Positions 24,212 to 36,181 of a stretch of 64,000 nucleotides of DNA are shown one piece after another; within the stretch, counting starts at the first letter, position 1; every line of letters starts with the position of its first letter. The notes beneath the pieces were generated by a model. The model saw only the letters and a list, made by a program, of their open reading frames with translations. It was not told the DNA's origin and did no database searches. Made by a program: the position numbers and the translations under genes. Source of the DNA: Marasmius tenuissimus (lineage: Eukaryota > Basidiomycota > Agaricomycetes > Agaricales > Marasmiaceae). The DNA lies in the NCBI GenBank assembly GCA_029532415.1, contig JAQOTA010000058.1:1302001-1366000 (forward strand), given 5' to 3'.

Positions 24212-24489
24212 CAGTGGATGACTTCCCGTAAGGGCCTGCAAATAATCGGTCTGCAATTTCCTGCAAATAACACCCAAGCAATTGATAGCCGACCGGAGGT
24301 CTTTCCAAAAATGACGTTTTTTGACGAGCTCACAGTTTAGAACGGGGTCGGGACCCTGTTCTAAACGATTTTTTCGTCAAATAACCGACCCATTTGGAAG
24401 TAGCTCCGTCGGCTAGCTGGTGTTCGCGTGGTCCCTCAGATTATTTGCAGAGCAATTATTTGCCAGCTCTTACGGGAAGTCATCCAGTG
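24212..24489. mobile_element. 278-bp foldback element (MITE-like)
   Basis: The two halves are imperfect reverse complements over almost the whole length. The outer arms share TGGATGACTTCCCGTAAG exactly. They go on with GCAAATAAT-containing repeats, then TAGCCGAC with a GGAG block, and end in a central palindrome (TTTAGAACGGGGTC / GACCCTGTTCTAAA, 24338-24366). There is no open frame of note. The structure fits a non-autonomous DNA element or an old inverted duplication. No clear target-site duplication was found at the borders CAGTGG / CCAGTG. Confidence 0.7.
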
Positions 24490-27400
24490 TGAAAGACATC
24501 CAGATGTGTTATCTTCGACGCACGCGCTTTCCGTGCCGCCACCAGGCCTAAACCTGCTCTCAACGTCCTTCTACCTCCTTTCAGGAGCACGTATTCAATT
24601 CATAATTGATTGCGACATCTGATGACGTTTCTCGAAAGCTCTTTCTAGCGAATTCGACTTGACAGCCAGCAATCTGATCATAAATGATGATTCACAGCCT
24701 GAACTTCGCCGCAGCAAAACTTCTGTGCACAGAACGGGAGCCCACGCGATATCAGCTCTCAAACCCAAACACAAGTCGAGCTCAGACGGCTATGCTGTCC
24801 GCTGGTGGCGAACCGTGCTAACGTTAATTCGGTCGGGTGACAGTCATTCAGTCGATAGCTCACGACCTCGTCGCCACTCGCTCTGAACTCATGCTTCGGC
24901 TCGGCGTACTCTCGATGTTCGTCTATTGTGAGGTAAGAGCAAGTTATACTTATTGGCCGCAACAAATATCCCGTCCCTAGTCTTTTGATCTGGTGGCTGA
25001 TTCGTCTTTGTCTCTTCTCGATTCAGATTCCCCACCACCCTCTGGACCGACCATTTTCTCTGTGTCCGTCCAAGCTAACCCGATTGTTGGATCTACGAGT
25101 ACAAGGAACCACACAGCTCCTGTCGGATGGCCTGGTGCTTACTGTACCCCCGATACTAAATTGGCCAGTGGCAATTCGGCCTCTGTCTCGCCATCTACGG
25201 CTCCCTGCTTGCCCGCAGTACCGTAATGGTAGCAAACCTGCGGCATGACTCCTCATGGCTCTCCCTTAGGTTTGACGTATACGACGCTTGAGCTGGAGAA
25301 GGAGATTCTCGATCACACTGACCATTCTAGGGCCTCGTGAAAAGAAGGTCTATCATCGCTGAAAATCAAGCACGACAGGACGCCTGCGTGTGGTCGATTC
25401 CTTGGGCATTGTCCCCACCTTGAGGATACCGATGCCTAAGGCCTCTATCGGGCTTGTTAGCAGGAGCCGACTTTAAATCTTGCACCTTTCCTCGCAACTG
25501 AGTTGACAACTTTCGCCTCCAGCCGACTATGCGTAAAAATAGGCCGAGTCCCACTAAGACCCAGACAGCCACATCACAGCGTGCGTACGGTACGTACCAA
25601 CCATGCAACTCTTTCGTCGAATGTCACACTGAAGACACGTTTCTACCCGGAAGTGTTGCTTGTATGTTTGTATGTACCGTGGATGATTGATCCCCATCTA
25701 CTTAGTATGTAGAGCCCGTCTATTGTATGGTAAGCATGGGTATACGAAAGAAAGAAAGAGTGTTCATTTTACGTTTTGTTGACAGAGAACGTAAATCGGA
25801 AAGACCCCCTTGCCGGCGTCCCCAGTTCCCCATCTCCTACACAAGTACCGAGTTTGAATGTTGAGTAACAAATCTTGGGTGTATAAATGAGCCAAACGGG
25901 CACAAGCGACTGTTGGCAGGGCAACGATTCATAGACGGGGACCTATAAGCACCCTCATATTCAAGGGAGGGAACAACGAACTCAGAGGGCGAGGCCTCGG
26001 AATGGTCTGTGACTCCGTTTGTTTTTCCTTCCTCGCTTTCACGTAATCCAACGACTCCAAAACATGTTGTGATAGGAAGCAAGCGACTCTAAATCTACCG
26101 GTCACGGCCCCAACTTCACGTTCACGCTTGTTCACGCTCAGAACGCCAAGAAAAGAAATGATAGATGTCACCAATGTGATCCTAGCGAGTGGGTGGACCG
26201 TCCGTTTGCTCTCTATACTCCCCACTAACTCACAGGATACGTCCGATTTTCAATGAAGCACCGACAAGCATCGTGATTCGTAACAGCCTAGTCGGGAGTT
26301 AATTAACATTTGCAACTCCCCATGATCACATCTTCACATTCAAGGGTGGCTAATGGGGACCCACGAGCACCCTCCGGATACCCTCCTTTGGAGAAACCAC
26401 ACGTCTTCGAGCTTCTGCAAGCGCCAGCGTCGCGCCTTGAGATATATTGCAATGGTTCTTCCTGGCTAGATGGTAAGGGCTTCCAAAATTTCTTAATTCC
26501 TAAGGGCACACTGAATAGCGAAAGCTCTCATCACCTCGCGAAGTTCATCCGAAACAGGCCTCCTGGCCTCCCGGCGCGTCGAATTTGGAACGGGGTGGTC
26601 GTGGCTTAGGATCGGATGATGGACATTACGAGCGAGGGTGCCCATTATGCCGATATTCGTCACGCTGAATCAATCATGGCCTCGTTCTCCGGCTTGGGAC
26701 CTACCGTAGAGAATTCTGAATCACAGCTTCGACGAAGTTCGACGATATGGCTCACTGTCGATGTTCATTCCGAGCGATCTGTCACCCCTTCCAGAACAAT
26801 TTCAGTATTCCACTCACGTTCGGAAATTATACTTCTTCGCGTCCAGCTCAAGTTCGCCGGGTCGCCCATGCGGTCGGTGGTGAACTACTCAATTGAGGCC
26901 TTTTCTCGACGCGTCGGGGATATTTGGAGCGGTCCTTGGATTCCACTGCCACCCGCTGGTTCGAGTATTCATAGAATACCACTAAGGAACGAGCTCGTCC
27001 CGTATGGTCCTCTGGCTGTTAGGTCAATCACATAACTCGAATATTCTTATTTCGATGGCAACGTCCGTGGTTACCAGGAGATTGCTAAATACTTCAAACA
27101 CGACCTATCGAGTGGGCCATTTAATATTCAATCCTTACCGTGTACCAATCCTGACCCCATACCTTGCCAAAATCAACGTGAGCATTCCCAACTGCGCCGA
27201 GCACTGAGTCACGGTGAGTTGCGACAGATTTACTCTTATTCATTGCCAACAATAGGGTCTCAGTCCCGCTTCGTGGCATTCACCGTGAAACAACTGCGAC
27301 CCGCGGACCCAGTCAGTTACTACTCCCGTCCGCGCAGTCCCGAGCACTGTCGCCTCATCTACCGTAGTGAGCACTCTGAAACGACTGCGACGTCCAACTT

Positions 27401-27683
27401 CAACTCTCGTCTCTTCCCTAAAGCAGCTGGTTACACTGTCGGTGGCAATAACGGTGGTGATGGTAATCCACTGCGCGGAGCGCAGACTCCAGATCGATCA
27501 TGGTTTTTGCACCAAGCTTGAGATACCCCCTTAGCTTTCCTGTCACACATCTGTGTTACCTTCCAGCACAGAGTGCTTTGGCCAACATTTTTCATTCTTG
27601 GAGGAGTCCTTGGATTCGATGTGCTTGATGCAATCAACTACGGCTAGACGACCATGATGTTATCATGTGCTCTATCTGATGTA
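24490..27683. other. Gene-poor stretch, no supported gene
   Basis: About 3.2 kb with many short frames and no consistent exon structure. Near 24880-25230 a hydrophobic leader (MLRLGVLSMFVYCE) is followed by a GTAAGA donor and later by a Ser/Pro-rich segment (DSDSPPPSGPTIFSVS). This could be the start of a secreted protein, but no continuation was found. Segments at 26310-27035 have some coding character but no identifiable family. Decayed genes or old transposon sequence are possible. Confidence 0.3.
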
Positions 27684-27773
27684 TCCCTCTTAGCTCAGTG
27701 GTAGAGCGCTTCACTAGTATCAACTGAAGATGTGACTATGAAGAGGTCAGTCGTTCAAGTCGGCTAGAGGGAA
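27684..27773 (+). tRNA. tRNA-Thr(AGT) with 18-base intron
   Basis: The acceptor stem TCCCTCT pairs exactly with AGAGGGA. The D arm is AGCTCAGTGGTAGAGC. The anticodon stem CTTCA/TGAAG encloses CTAGTA, giving anticodon AGT. An 18-base intron follows position 37. The T arm is AGTCGTTCAAGTCGGCT, and the discriminator base is A. The spliced length is 72. A and B box sequences (TAGCTCAGTGG and GTTCAAGTC) are intact. Confidence 0.9.
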
Positions 27774-30335
27774 ATGGTTGTACGTTCTTTTCTAGATTTT
27801 TCTTGGCCCCCCTGGGTTGATCATGCTTTGTACACCTCACCGCTCAAGGCAATTACAACGTACCTCCGCTTTTCTGCCACCTCTGATTTTCTTATTTCTT
27901 ACTGACCGCCGCCGCCGAGCCCATGAAATAATAACCACGATCGATTCGATTCCTGCCCCAGCCGCCCCGGAATCGACACGATCGGTCACTATCACGCCGT
28001 CCGAAAGCCTGCGCTAAGGGCTGTCAGCACGTCCTTGTCACCATCGAATGGCAACGGGATAATTCTTCCGGGGATCCCCCTTCCTCTATGGTTCCTGGTC
28101 CCTCCTTTTTTCCCAGACTCCTATTCCGGTTGGCACTGGCAAGGTGCACGACATCAAGGGTCAACGTTTCAACACTCGAATTTCTCCTCTCATGAAAGCT
28201 ATTCGCTTTCGTTGGGGTGGAACCAGAAGGATGAAACCATTGTTGTTGAAATTTACATTACGAGACATTGGGGGAGGATTGAACGTGGTGGCTGAGTGGG
28301 AAACCTCGGCTTCGCCATCGATTCAGGCTCAAACTCAAGTTCGACATCGATATCAGCGACAGACCACCTCCCACCATGCTTTCTCCTGTTCTTTGTAGAG
28401 CCTTCTATCACAGATAGTCTCATTCACGATGTCTGAAGTCCTCGACATTGGACAAACGTTTAATCAATGTGCATTCCTTTGCACGCACACACATATGTAT
28501 GCGTTTATTCGGGGCTGGGAAATTTGCGCAATCGTCTTGGCCATCACTGGCACTGGACGAGCTTTCGTAGCCGACGACGTCGGCGCTGACGTTCTCCGTG
28601 GAGACTCGGTACATGGAAATGCATGGTTAGTATATGGTGAGTGAAACTAACCGGACAAACGTGCCTTCCAGGTGTCCGCTTCCAATATCCAATACCTATC
28701 CTCCTTCTTTGGACTCGCCACCCAATTCCATCGCGATCTCTCCGGTGCGTGATTTTGAGTTATTAATCAACTCCCGACAATCTCGTGCGGCAGTTCAGCC
28801 ACTGACCGGGTGAATGTCGTGGAACAGGTCGATCTAATGGCCGTAGACCGTGGTTGCAGATCCGGTAATTCCGCTGGGTGTGTGTGGACAATAGACATGG
28901 TTCATTTGATCAAAGCTGTCTTTCTGTAGGCTTTGAGTTCATGATGGATCTGCATTGCTGTCACACTAGAACACCAAACTATCCTGCTCGCTGAAGACGA
29001 TCCCGCGCTTCCGCTGGCCGAGCCTGAATCCCAATCCGCCGAGGTGCAGAGATTTCGAATTTACTGATAGATGAGTGTTAGTCGGCCATCATGGTTATGC
29101 AATGCGCTAGAAAACGAATAAGCAATGAACTAGTTCAATCTTCCTGGCAGCTTTCTGGGCGGCCTGATTTAGCCGTCGTAGGTCCCTCTGGAGTTATCTT
29201 GTATGAATTCTCGAGTCGGGAAACACGGAGCATCATTAATTGATCCACCGCCCAAATCCTCAGTCCTCCGACACGCTGTGGACGACTCAGGGATAACGAC
29301 CCGTCAATGTTTCATCCTCACTGAGTACGGGGGCGAAAGCCCGTGACACATGAGATGAAGACTCGCCACAGCTGTCTATAGTGCTCAGACGTAGTAGACA
29401 TTGGGACCGAATGCGTCTACTTATGGTCAACAAGGTCCCTCTTCCTCCCACAAATTCTCTAGCTCAGGGACGGCTTGATAAGTTATCCTTAGCCATGATG
29501 TGCCTACAGTAAACATCAAGCAGTCCCTTTCGGTGCCCTCTCGTATGTAACTGGCCGCGACTTCGTAGAACTTCGTCCGCCGATGATTGGGCCCACCAGA
29601 CCAGAGATTAATTATTGGACTTCGTAATACCGCCACTGACATAGAGGAGTAAATTTAGGTTTGATTAGTCGTTGAAAAATCACGCATGATGTGAGCAATC
29701 ACTCTGCTCACGATCGCCACGTACGAGAGCGACTGGAGGACTTGATGGAGTCATGTGGTATGTCTTCTGTTTATTTGCCCATTTTCTCAGTTCTGGCGAG
29801 CTCTCTGTGTTGGGCGACGCGGGACGCGGGAGGGCGCTGGGACTATCACCCATTGCCTCTAATGATGATTTGTGATAGCGACCCACACTGGGTTCCGCCG
29901 GAGTCGGTAGGCTATCGATTTTGTCCTTGGTTCGCTGCAGGTTCCCTGGTCACTGGACTCTAATTCGTCAAGGCAACAACACTACCAAGGTCTTAAGACT
30001 TAGTCCAATGCAAAGAACGAAAGGGACCGAAAGGGCGCGTGTACCTTCCCCGCATTCATACAGCCACAGTCCAGCTGACGGTCTTATTCATGTGGTCGAT
30101 GAAGAAACCACTTGGGAACAGAATTGAGGCCGAGATTCGCGTCATTTGCCAGAGAGGGATGCCAGAGAGGGACCCCTTACAATTGCGAAACACTCACATG
30201 CCGCCACCGTCAATACAATGTAGTACCGTCCCCCTTCAATTCTGTAACTTGAACTTGCTAAAGACAGGCCCCATAGTTCGATTGTCGCCCCTTAGGCCTG
30301 TAACCGGCCCCTCACAAGACAGTCGTTGTGAGAGG
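27774..30335. other. Gene-poor stretch between a tRNA gene and an inverted-repeat element
   Basis: Short fragments with possible splice sites appear around 28430-28750, for example ASNIQYLSSFFGLATQFH after a CCAG acceptor. No start-to-stop gene can be built and no family is recognised. The rest shows nothing I can support. Confidence 0.3.
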
Positions 30336-30887
30336 CCTGGACAGCTGAGTTTAAATTGGCTGAGGACCCGGCGCCTTCCTTTTCGGGATTTCAGTATTGA
30401 TCGAGATCCAATGAGGGATCGTGTCTGATATTTTTACTCCAGCGTTCGACGTCAACACGTCCCCGACTACCAGTTTCTCGACGTGCTTCCCTCAGTTTCT
30501 CGTTACTGTTCAACTCCAATCTCATACACCGATATTCAATAGCCGTGGTACGAGCTATGATCAAGACAACATACCTCATACTCATTGTCTTTGGGATCAT
30601 TTAGTAATTAGAATTTCCGTTCTTTCTCTTTACTTTGGTGCTCATTCCTGCGTAGTACACATCTCTACCCAGTAAATATCTTACACAAACCTATTGTCGT
30701 CTCAAGTATCGTCGACAGCCTTTTGAACCGCGTTTTCGTCTCCCATCCTGGTTGACCGCTCGGGCGGAAGGAAAGAAAAATATTTACTGCCACAGGAACC
30801 ACGCGAGCACTCGATCACTCGATCAATACTGAAATCCCGAAAAGGAAGGCGCCGGGTCCTCAGCCAATTTAAACTCAGCTGTCCAGG
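30336..30887. mobile_element. 552-bp element bounded by perfect 70-bp inverted repeats
   Basis: Bases 30336-30405 and 30818-30887 are exact reverse complements over 70 bases. The outer ends are CCTGGACAGCTGAG and its complement. The roughly 410 bases between them carry no credible gene. Perfect identity of the arms points to recent origin. It resembles a MITE or a non-autonomous terminal-inverted-repeat transposon. I could not identify a target-site duplication. Confidence 0.7.
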
Positions 30888-32429
30888 TCCGTCAATCGAC
30901 GCTTGCTCATTGACGGGCCTGTCACAGGTCTAGTCGCCCCTGTATCTACAGAGAATTATGACTGCTAAATTCAATCAATCTGTCCCCTGACAAGACCCCC
31001 CAAAAACTTCGAGCTCGGCCAAGTAGCTTGTTCCGCTTGTTCCGTGTTATTTTATTTTATTCTCGGGCCACGAGTTTGAACATATTTGACTCCACAACAT
31101 CTGGGATGACGCGCCCACATACGTCATCAAACGCTCGAGTCTCGAATCTTCCTTCGGCTTCCAAATATGGAGGTTCTCAGTCATGTGAGCGTGTACCTGA
31201 TGTGAGCCTGTGTCTCATCAGACGCGTGGTGTTTGGTCTTGCAACTCAAAACTCTTGTTAGTGAAAACCTACTAACAGTAAGTAGTACACGAGCCTATTG
31301 CGGCCCCTTTGGGAACGTGACGATCCCTGAGGTGAGGGGAGAGAATTGCAAATTTCAGGTTCTTCAATGGCACCCCTCAACGTTCAACGTCGACGTCCTC
31401 TTCACCTTTCTTCCAAAAACGGCCATCAACTGACCTTCCGGGAGGGGGTTGAAACGTTCAATCGACGTCGGCGAAATTTGAGTAACCAACGTCATCCCGA
31501 GTCGCGACTTCAGCGCTTCAGCGGCGATAACTTACCATATGGGTCGTCCGAGTCCGACGTCGTGAAGTGTCGTGAAGAAGTGGAGCAACATACGAAGAAA
31601 ATCACGTCGAGTAAAGGGTATGTACCTGCGTCATCGTCGCAACAGAATGTCATGGTGTTTCGTTGTCCGTTGCCGAGGTAGGAAAACGAGGGGAGGGGGT
31701 ACCACGATGAGCATCATCACCATTGCAACGGGGTGGAGTTCGGCATTTTTGCTTGGACTCGCTGGAACAAAAAACAAATGACGGTGACACATACACACGC
31801 CCATACGTAGGTGGCAAGCTACCTGTTGCGTATTTCCGCACTTTGTTGGGGGGTGGGGAGGGGTGTTACTGCTAACTGGATTTTTCATTATTCCGTGGGC
31901 TGGGAGCAACACCTGACTCCTCTGACTGATTAGAGGGGGGAATGCATGCTCACGTCGAACGAGCTAGCGTCATTAGGACTGCGGAATTTGCGATTTTACG
32001 TCGTTGTAGTACGCAAGAAGTCTATTCACTGCCCAGCCCAGAAGAGCCCGAGAGTGTGCGACTTCCCTCCGAGAGGCTCCAAGATTCTCTCATCACGGGT
32101 GGTGCACGGGAACCATCTGAGAACGCCATTGCAGACGGGTAGTAAGAATAGGCGTAATCATGTACCAGGAGCCAGCAGCCAATTTTCAAGGTGAGCGTCA
32201 ACGAGGAGTCCGCGGAAAGTGGCTTGGATATGTCGAAGATGCGGCGGTATGAGAAAATTTTCAGGGGATTTGAGCACCGTTGCTGAGTAGAGCTGTCAGT
32301 CTATAGCCCGCGGTTGTGCAAAGATTCAGAAGCAGTTGCAGCAACGGTAATATCTTTTCCCTGTGTAAGCACTCCAGGATGTGGTCACTGCGAAACAAAT
32401 ATATATTTAAGATAAGGATGCTGATCAAG
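30888..32429. other. Gene-poor stretch with short imperfect repeats
   Basis: No gene is supported. The motif AACGTTCAACGTCGACG near 31378 is repeated imperfectly near 31453 (AACGTTCAATCGACGTC), and G-rich runs occur near 31690 and 31850. Confidence 0.3.
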
Positions 32430-32529
32430 TCCCCCTTAGCTCAGTGGTAGAGCGCTTCACTAGTATATCGCTACGAGTACGTTTAGCAATGCTATGAAGA
32501 GGTCAGTCGTTCAAGTCGGCTAGGGGGAA
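32430..32529 (+). tRNA. tRNA-Thr(AGT) with 28-base intron
   Basis: The exons match the copy at 27684 almost exactly, with acceptor stem TCCCCCT/AGGGGGA instead of TCCCTCT/AGAGGGA, a compensated change that keeps pairing. The anticodon loop is CTAGTA (AGT). The 28-base intron after position 37 is unrelated to that of the first copy. The spliced length is 72. Confidence 0.9.
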
Positions 32530-33921
32530 TAATGTTTTTCAATGATTTCTCTCTCTCTCACTTCGTATATTGAACATCTCAGTACACCATTCGACTCTTT
32601 CTTACTCGTTACCTTTTTGCTGCCTCGCTGACATCTTCCATGATCCAATTTTCTCGAAGGTCACCGGTCAAGTCTCTCACACCATGAACGTGGACTCGGG
32701 ATGAGAAAGATCACCAGGACCTTCCCACCCACTCACCTGCACAGTTGAGCCCCCCCCCCCCCAAAATCAAATTTGATTTTGAGCTAGTGACCTTGTCTGA
32801 CTCGGAGGGTTCGCAGGTGCGCAAAATGGCGCACAGTTTGCACGATGAAGAAAGACCCCCTCGGCGATGGCGCGGTTAATTGATGGTGATGGGGAATGGA
32901 AATTGGCAAGCTTAACGGAGGTCCGAGGGTGATATTAGACCATACACGACGTTTATGACAGGCGATGACTCGAATATTGATTCTGGACCTCCTCCAGATT
33001 ATGGAGGGTGCACCCCCAAGCGACACTCAGGACGTTGTAATTGGGACGGAAGGCCGAAATTATCCGATATCGGGAATCGGGAATACGGGTGTGGTTCTTT
33101 TGACGCGACTTGTACCTAAGGGGTACATAGAGCCCCTTGGGTCATGCAATAACGGGTGATATGATTCTCTTATGTTGTGTGCATACGCCTAGGGGTGGCC
33201 GTGTTCTCACAGAACGTACAGCTTCAAGTAACAAACTTGGAGGAGGTACATACGTGGAGTCAAAAGTACGCGACGGGTAGGGTACCCCCAGTCGCGAACC
33301 TCGCCCTGTGACTTTTCCGTCTGAGCGGCGAGCGAGAGGGTACCCGTTTGCTCATGGGAAAACGCGTAGAACAAAAATCAAAAGTCACTCTATGGCGAAA
33401 AAATACCCGAACCTTCCGAGTGTGAATGGAATTTTATGATTTTCGTACGCGATTATTCCAGTCGATTGACAGGATTCCATGACAGGGCGATTAACCGAGT
33501 GAAAATGTTATTTTGTGGCGTCATAGCTCGCTATTCGTACTCATTCTTCTTGTCGCTTGCGAGGGAAGTACACAGAGTGCGGGTGTGAAGAATGTGAACT
33601 GTGAACTGTGAAGAGTGTGTACCCGGGGGACCAAATGACCGAGGTCGACACGACACGTTCTTCAGCGAGCCGGTCTAGAATTTGCGGTGGGAATGCCCTC
33701 CGGACGGTAGCAACGCCCGGAGAAGAAGGAGTTGCCGGGGGTGTGCAATGACGAGGGTGCTGACACACGTTCTGGGTGAAAAGCTCAAGGGGGGTACTTC
33801 GATCCCAGATCCAGATCTTGGCCCAAACTGACTCGAGCTCAGCGGCTGTGACGTGACTACCAAAAGGGTAAGGTTTTACTAAAAGGGTAGTTTTATTTAT
33901 TTCTCTCTGAAATCTGTTTTT
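32530..33921. other. Gene-poor stretch with a C run and a palindrome
   Basis: No gene is supported. Noted here are a 13-base C run at 32750-32762, immediately followed by an 18-base perfect palindrome, and a short GTGAACT tandem repeat near 33595-33615. The end of the interval is upstream sequence of the gene at 34001. Confidence 0.35.
32750..32780. repeat. Poly-C run joined to an 18-base AT-rich palindrome
   Basis: Thirteen C residues are followed at once by AAAATCAAATTTGATTTT, which equals its own reverse complement. Whether this is a binding site, a hairpin or chance cannot be told. Confidence 0.5.
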
Positions 33922-33931
33922 CTTTTATAAA
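33922..33931 (+). promoter_or_regulatory. Likely TATA box of the gene at 34001
   Basis: TTTTATAAAA lies about 70-80 bases before the ATG at 34001, after a CT-rich stretch. Its position is suitable for a fungal core promoter. Confidence 0.5.
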
Positions 33932-34000
33932 ACCAAAGAGGGACCCTGTGCCGCTAGCTCTCGATCCTCCCACCAAACGCTTTGCGAAAAACTTTCAAGA

Positions 34001-35077
34001 ATGTTCGAAGAACGATGCATATTCTGCGGTCGACATTTGCTCGACGATTCCTCACAGGCTGCTTTCTGCAGCGACGAGTGTGCAGCGGCTGACTCGGCCA
34101 CAACGTCCTCGACGTCCTCTGCACTCTCTTCCCCGCACTTTCGCCCAGCGGACAACGACGTTCACGACGTTCCACCTCTCATTCCGTCGTCTACCTCATC
34201 CTCACTGCGGTCCTCGAGAGCCGCACGCTATTCATACAGCGCTTCCTCATCGTCGGCCTCTGAGCTGCTCACCGACGAAGACGACGACGACGAAGAACAT
34301 ACCTCACCATACGTAGTCGGCGCAGACCACAATCCTCTTTCATACGCCCGTCGTCCAGCGTCAACGAACAACCATCATCACCCACAAAAGGCCTCAGCTC
34401 CTAGCCGAAGCGCACCTATATATTACCACTTTGATTCCGACGACGAAGACAGTCAGCCCAAGGCTGCAACAGCGAAACTAGCACGACGATCACGCAATCG
34501 TGCCAGCCTGCCAGCATACTTTTCGTTGTTGGCCCTGCCCAGCGCGCCCTCGATGTCGACTTCTAGCGCGACGACAACAACGACCACTGCAACGGCGTCA
34601 GGAACGTTGACAATGTCCACATCCTCGTCTACACTCGTCAAGCCCTCTCCTCCGACGCCCAAGCTATCTTTGGCGTCCCTGCACGCGGGCGGAGGCACAC
34701 CAGGTCCTCGCGGCCGAAAGCGTACAACAACCGCTATGGCCGCCACAACTAGTCGGTTCACTGAACACCTGAACGACTATTATCCTTCTTCCTCTTCGCC
34801 CTCCCCTGTGCCTTCTTTGTCTCCGTCGCCTTCTCGTTCGCCTTCTCCCTCACGTTCGCGTTCACGCTCGCGGGGTCGCCCACCAGTCCGGAGGAACTCG
34901 TCTCCGCCTCCCAGAATGGATCGAGATGGCGTGGTCAGGGAGAGGGAAAATGGTCATAGGAGATCGAGTACGCGGGGTCGAGTTCGCGTGGAAGAGTTGG
35001 AAGGAATAGGCGGTGGGACCATGGCTCCTGGATTTGGAAACGGGAGGAGTGGATTGGTGGATAGGGCAAGGAAGTAA
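34001..35077 (+). CDS. Small CxxC...CxxxC protein with long Ser/Arg-rich tail, function unknown
   Basis: The start at 34001 gives MFEERCIFCGRHLL and then AAFCSDECAAAD. This CxxC plus CxxxC pattern can bind one zinc ion. The remaining 320 residues are low-complexity: Ser/Thr-rich, an acidic patch (TDEDDDDEEH), Pro-rich segments and an SR-type stretch (SRSPSPSRSRSRSRGRPP). The reading frame is a single exon of 358 codons ending at 35075-35077. Proteins with an N-terminal zinc motif and a disordered tail of this kind occur in basidiomycetes without known function. The SR stretch could suggest RNA association, but that is a guess. Confidence 0.7.
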   Translation: MFEERCIFCGRHLLDDSSQAAFCSDECAAADSATTSSTSSALSSPHFRPADNDVHDVPPLIPSSTSSSLRSSRAARYSYSASSSSASELLTDEDDDDEEHTSPYVVGADHNPLSYARRPASTNNHHHPQKASAPSRSAPIYYHFDSDDEDSQPKAATAKLARRSRNRASLPAYFSLLALPSAPSMSTSSATTTTTTATASGTLTMSTSSSTLVKPSPPTPKLSLASLHAGGGTPGPRGRKRTTTAMAATTSRFTEHLNDYYPSSSSPSPVPSLSPSPSRSPSPSRSRSRSRGRPPVRRNSSPPPRMDRDGVVRERENGHRRSSTRGRVRVEELEGIGGGTMAPGFGNGRSGLVDRARK

Positions 35078-36181
35078 TCAGGCCCTGGGAATCTCTTTCA
35101 AGTTTTCTTCTATTCTTCGACCTCAGCATTGCATTTTCATTCCAACATCAATGACCAACAACTGTAAATTATTACGCCAACGTCCACGCCAACGCCAACT
35201 CTCAAAATGTCGTCCAACCGACTACCTCCGGATTTCCTCACCATGTCTTATTATTTCCCCCTAGAGTTTTTCTTTCCTGGTTTTTCTATCATCTCGTCAT
35301 TCAACTGCACCCCTACTCGCTCCTCGATATTTTTTGGGCCTTTCTTCAATCGATATGCATTGATACCTTCCTCTCATACCACACATCCCGCATACCATAC
35401 ACTACAACATCCCCTCACCGCATGCATCTACCACCCGTCTCTCCACCCTTTTTACTCAGATCTCCCGCACACCAAAAAGTTCCCGCTACCCCCTCCACAA
35501 ATCCACAAGTTATGTTTTACCTCTATCCTCTACCCCTACCCCGTATCTCGTATCCCGTTTGTCGTCAATGCTATCATCGTCGTTTCTCCTTTACACCTCA
35601 CACACCTCACAGCCATAGCCATAAACCCTCCATCCGCATCATGTTTATTATACGTACACGCGCACATCCACATATATCACATCAAAGCAAACCATTCGAA
35701 ACCAATACCGATACCATAGCATCGTCGTTTTATGCAGTACTTTACAAAGAAACAAAAGGGAATAGCAAGGAAGGAATGATTAAAAGGTTTTTCTTGGAAG
35801 ATGTACTGCTCTACTGTGTGATAAGTCGCCATTGAGGAATGAAATTGTGGGCGCTCAGAGGGGAAGGCGTGATTTCGACGTTATTTTTCGTGTTTCGATC
35901 ATGTACTCGTAGACGGTGACGAAGGTTTCGGGAGTCTCAGTAATGGGTTGTTGGTAAGTAAGGCGCCAGGCAGGCCGGCGAGGATGGAATATGGAAAGAG
36001 AGAACGGGGACGGAGACTGGGGGATGGGGAATTTGAGTCCAGTTTCCGAAGTGTGTCTTTCTTCATTGCAACGGGTTTGGGGTACTGTAAGCAGAGATAT
36101 TACTGTGGCTGGACAATCTTCTGGCATATTTTGCCTCTTGAACTCGGGAGGAAAAAATCAGCACAATCTCCATTCTCTAAT
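35078..36181. other. Probable 3' UTR and intergenic sequence
   Basis: About 600 bases after the stop are strongly pyrimidine-rich with CA repeats and TATATC blocks. An open frame of 170 codons inside it (35207-35719) is low-complexity and looks like untranslated sequence. The rest, up to the tRNA, shows nothing. Confidence 0.4.

Noticed and set aside
24880..25260. Possible secreted protein with hydrophobic start MLRLGVLSMFVYCE
   Set aside because: A donor and an acceptor can be found, but the following Ser/Pro-rich frame stops soon and no domain or continuation was seen.
24490..34000. Retrotransposon or reverse transcriptase in the gene-poor middle
   Set aside because: I looked for reverse transcriptase, integrase and long direct terminal repeats and saw none; only short inverted-repeat elements are supported.
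35207..35719. 170-codon plus-strand open frame after the gene at 34001
   Set aside because: Low-complexity pyrimidine-rich sequence typical of an untranslated region.
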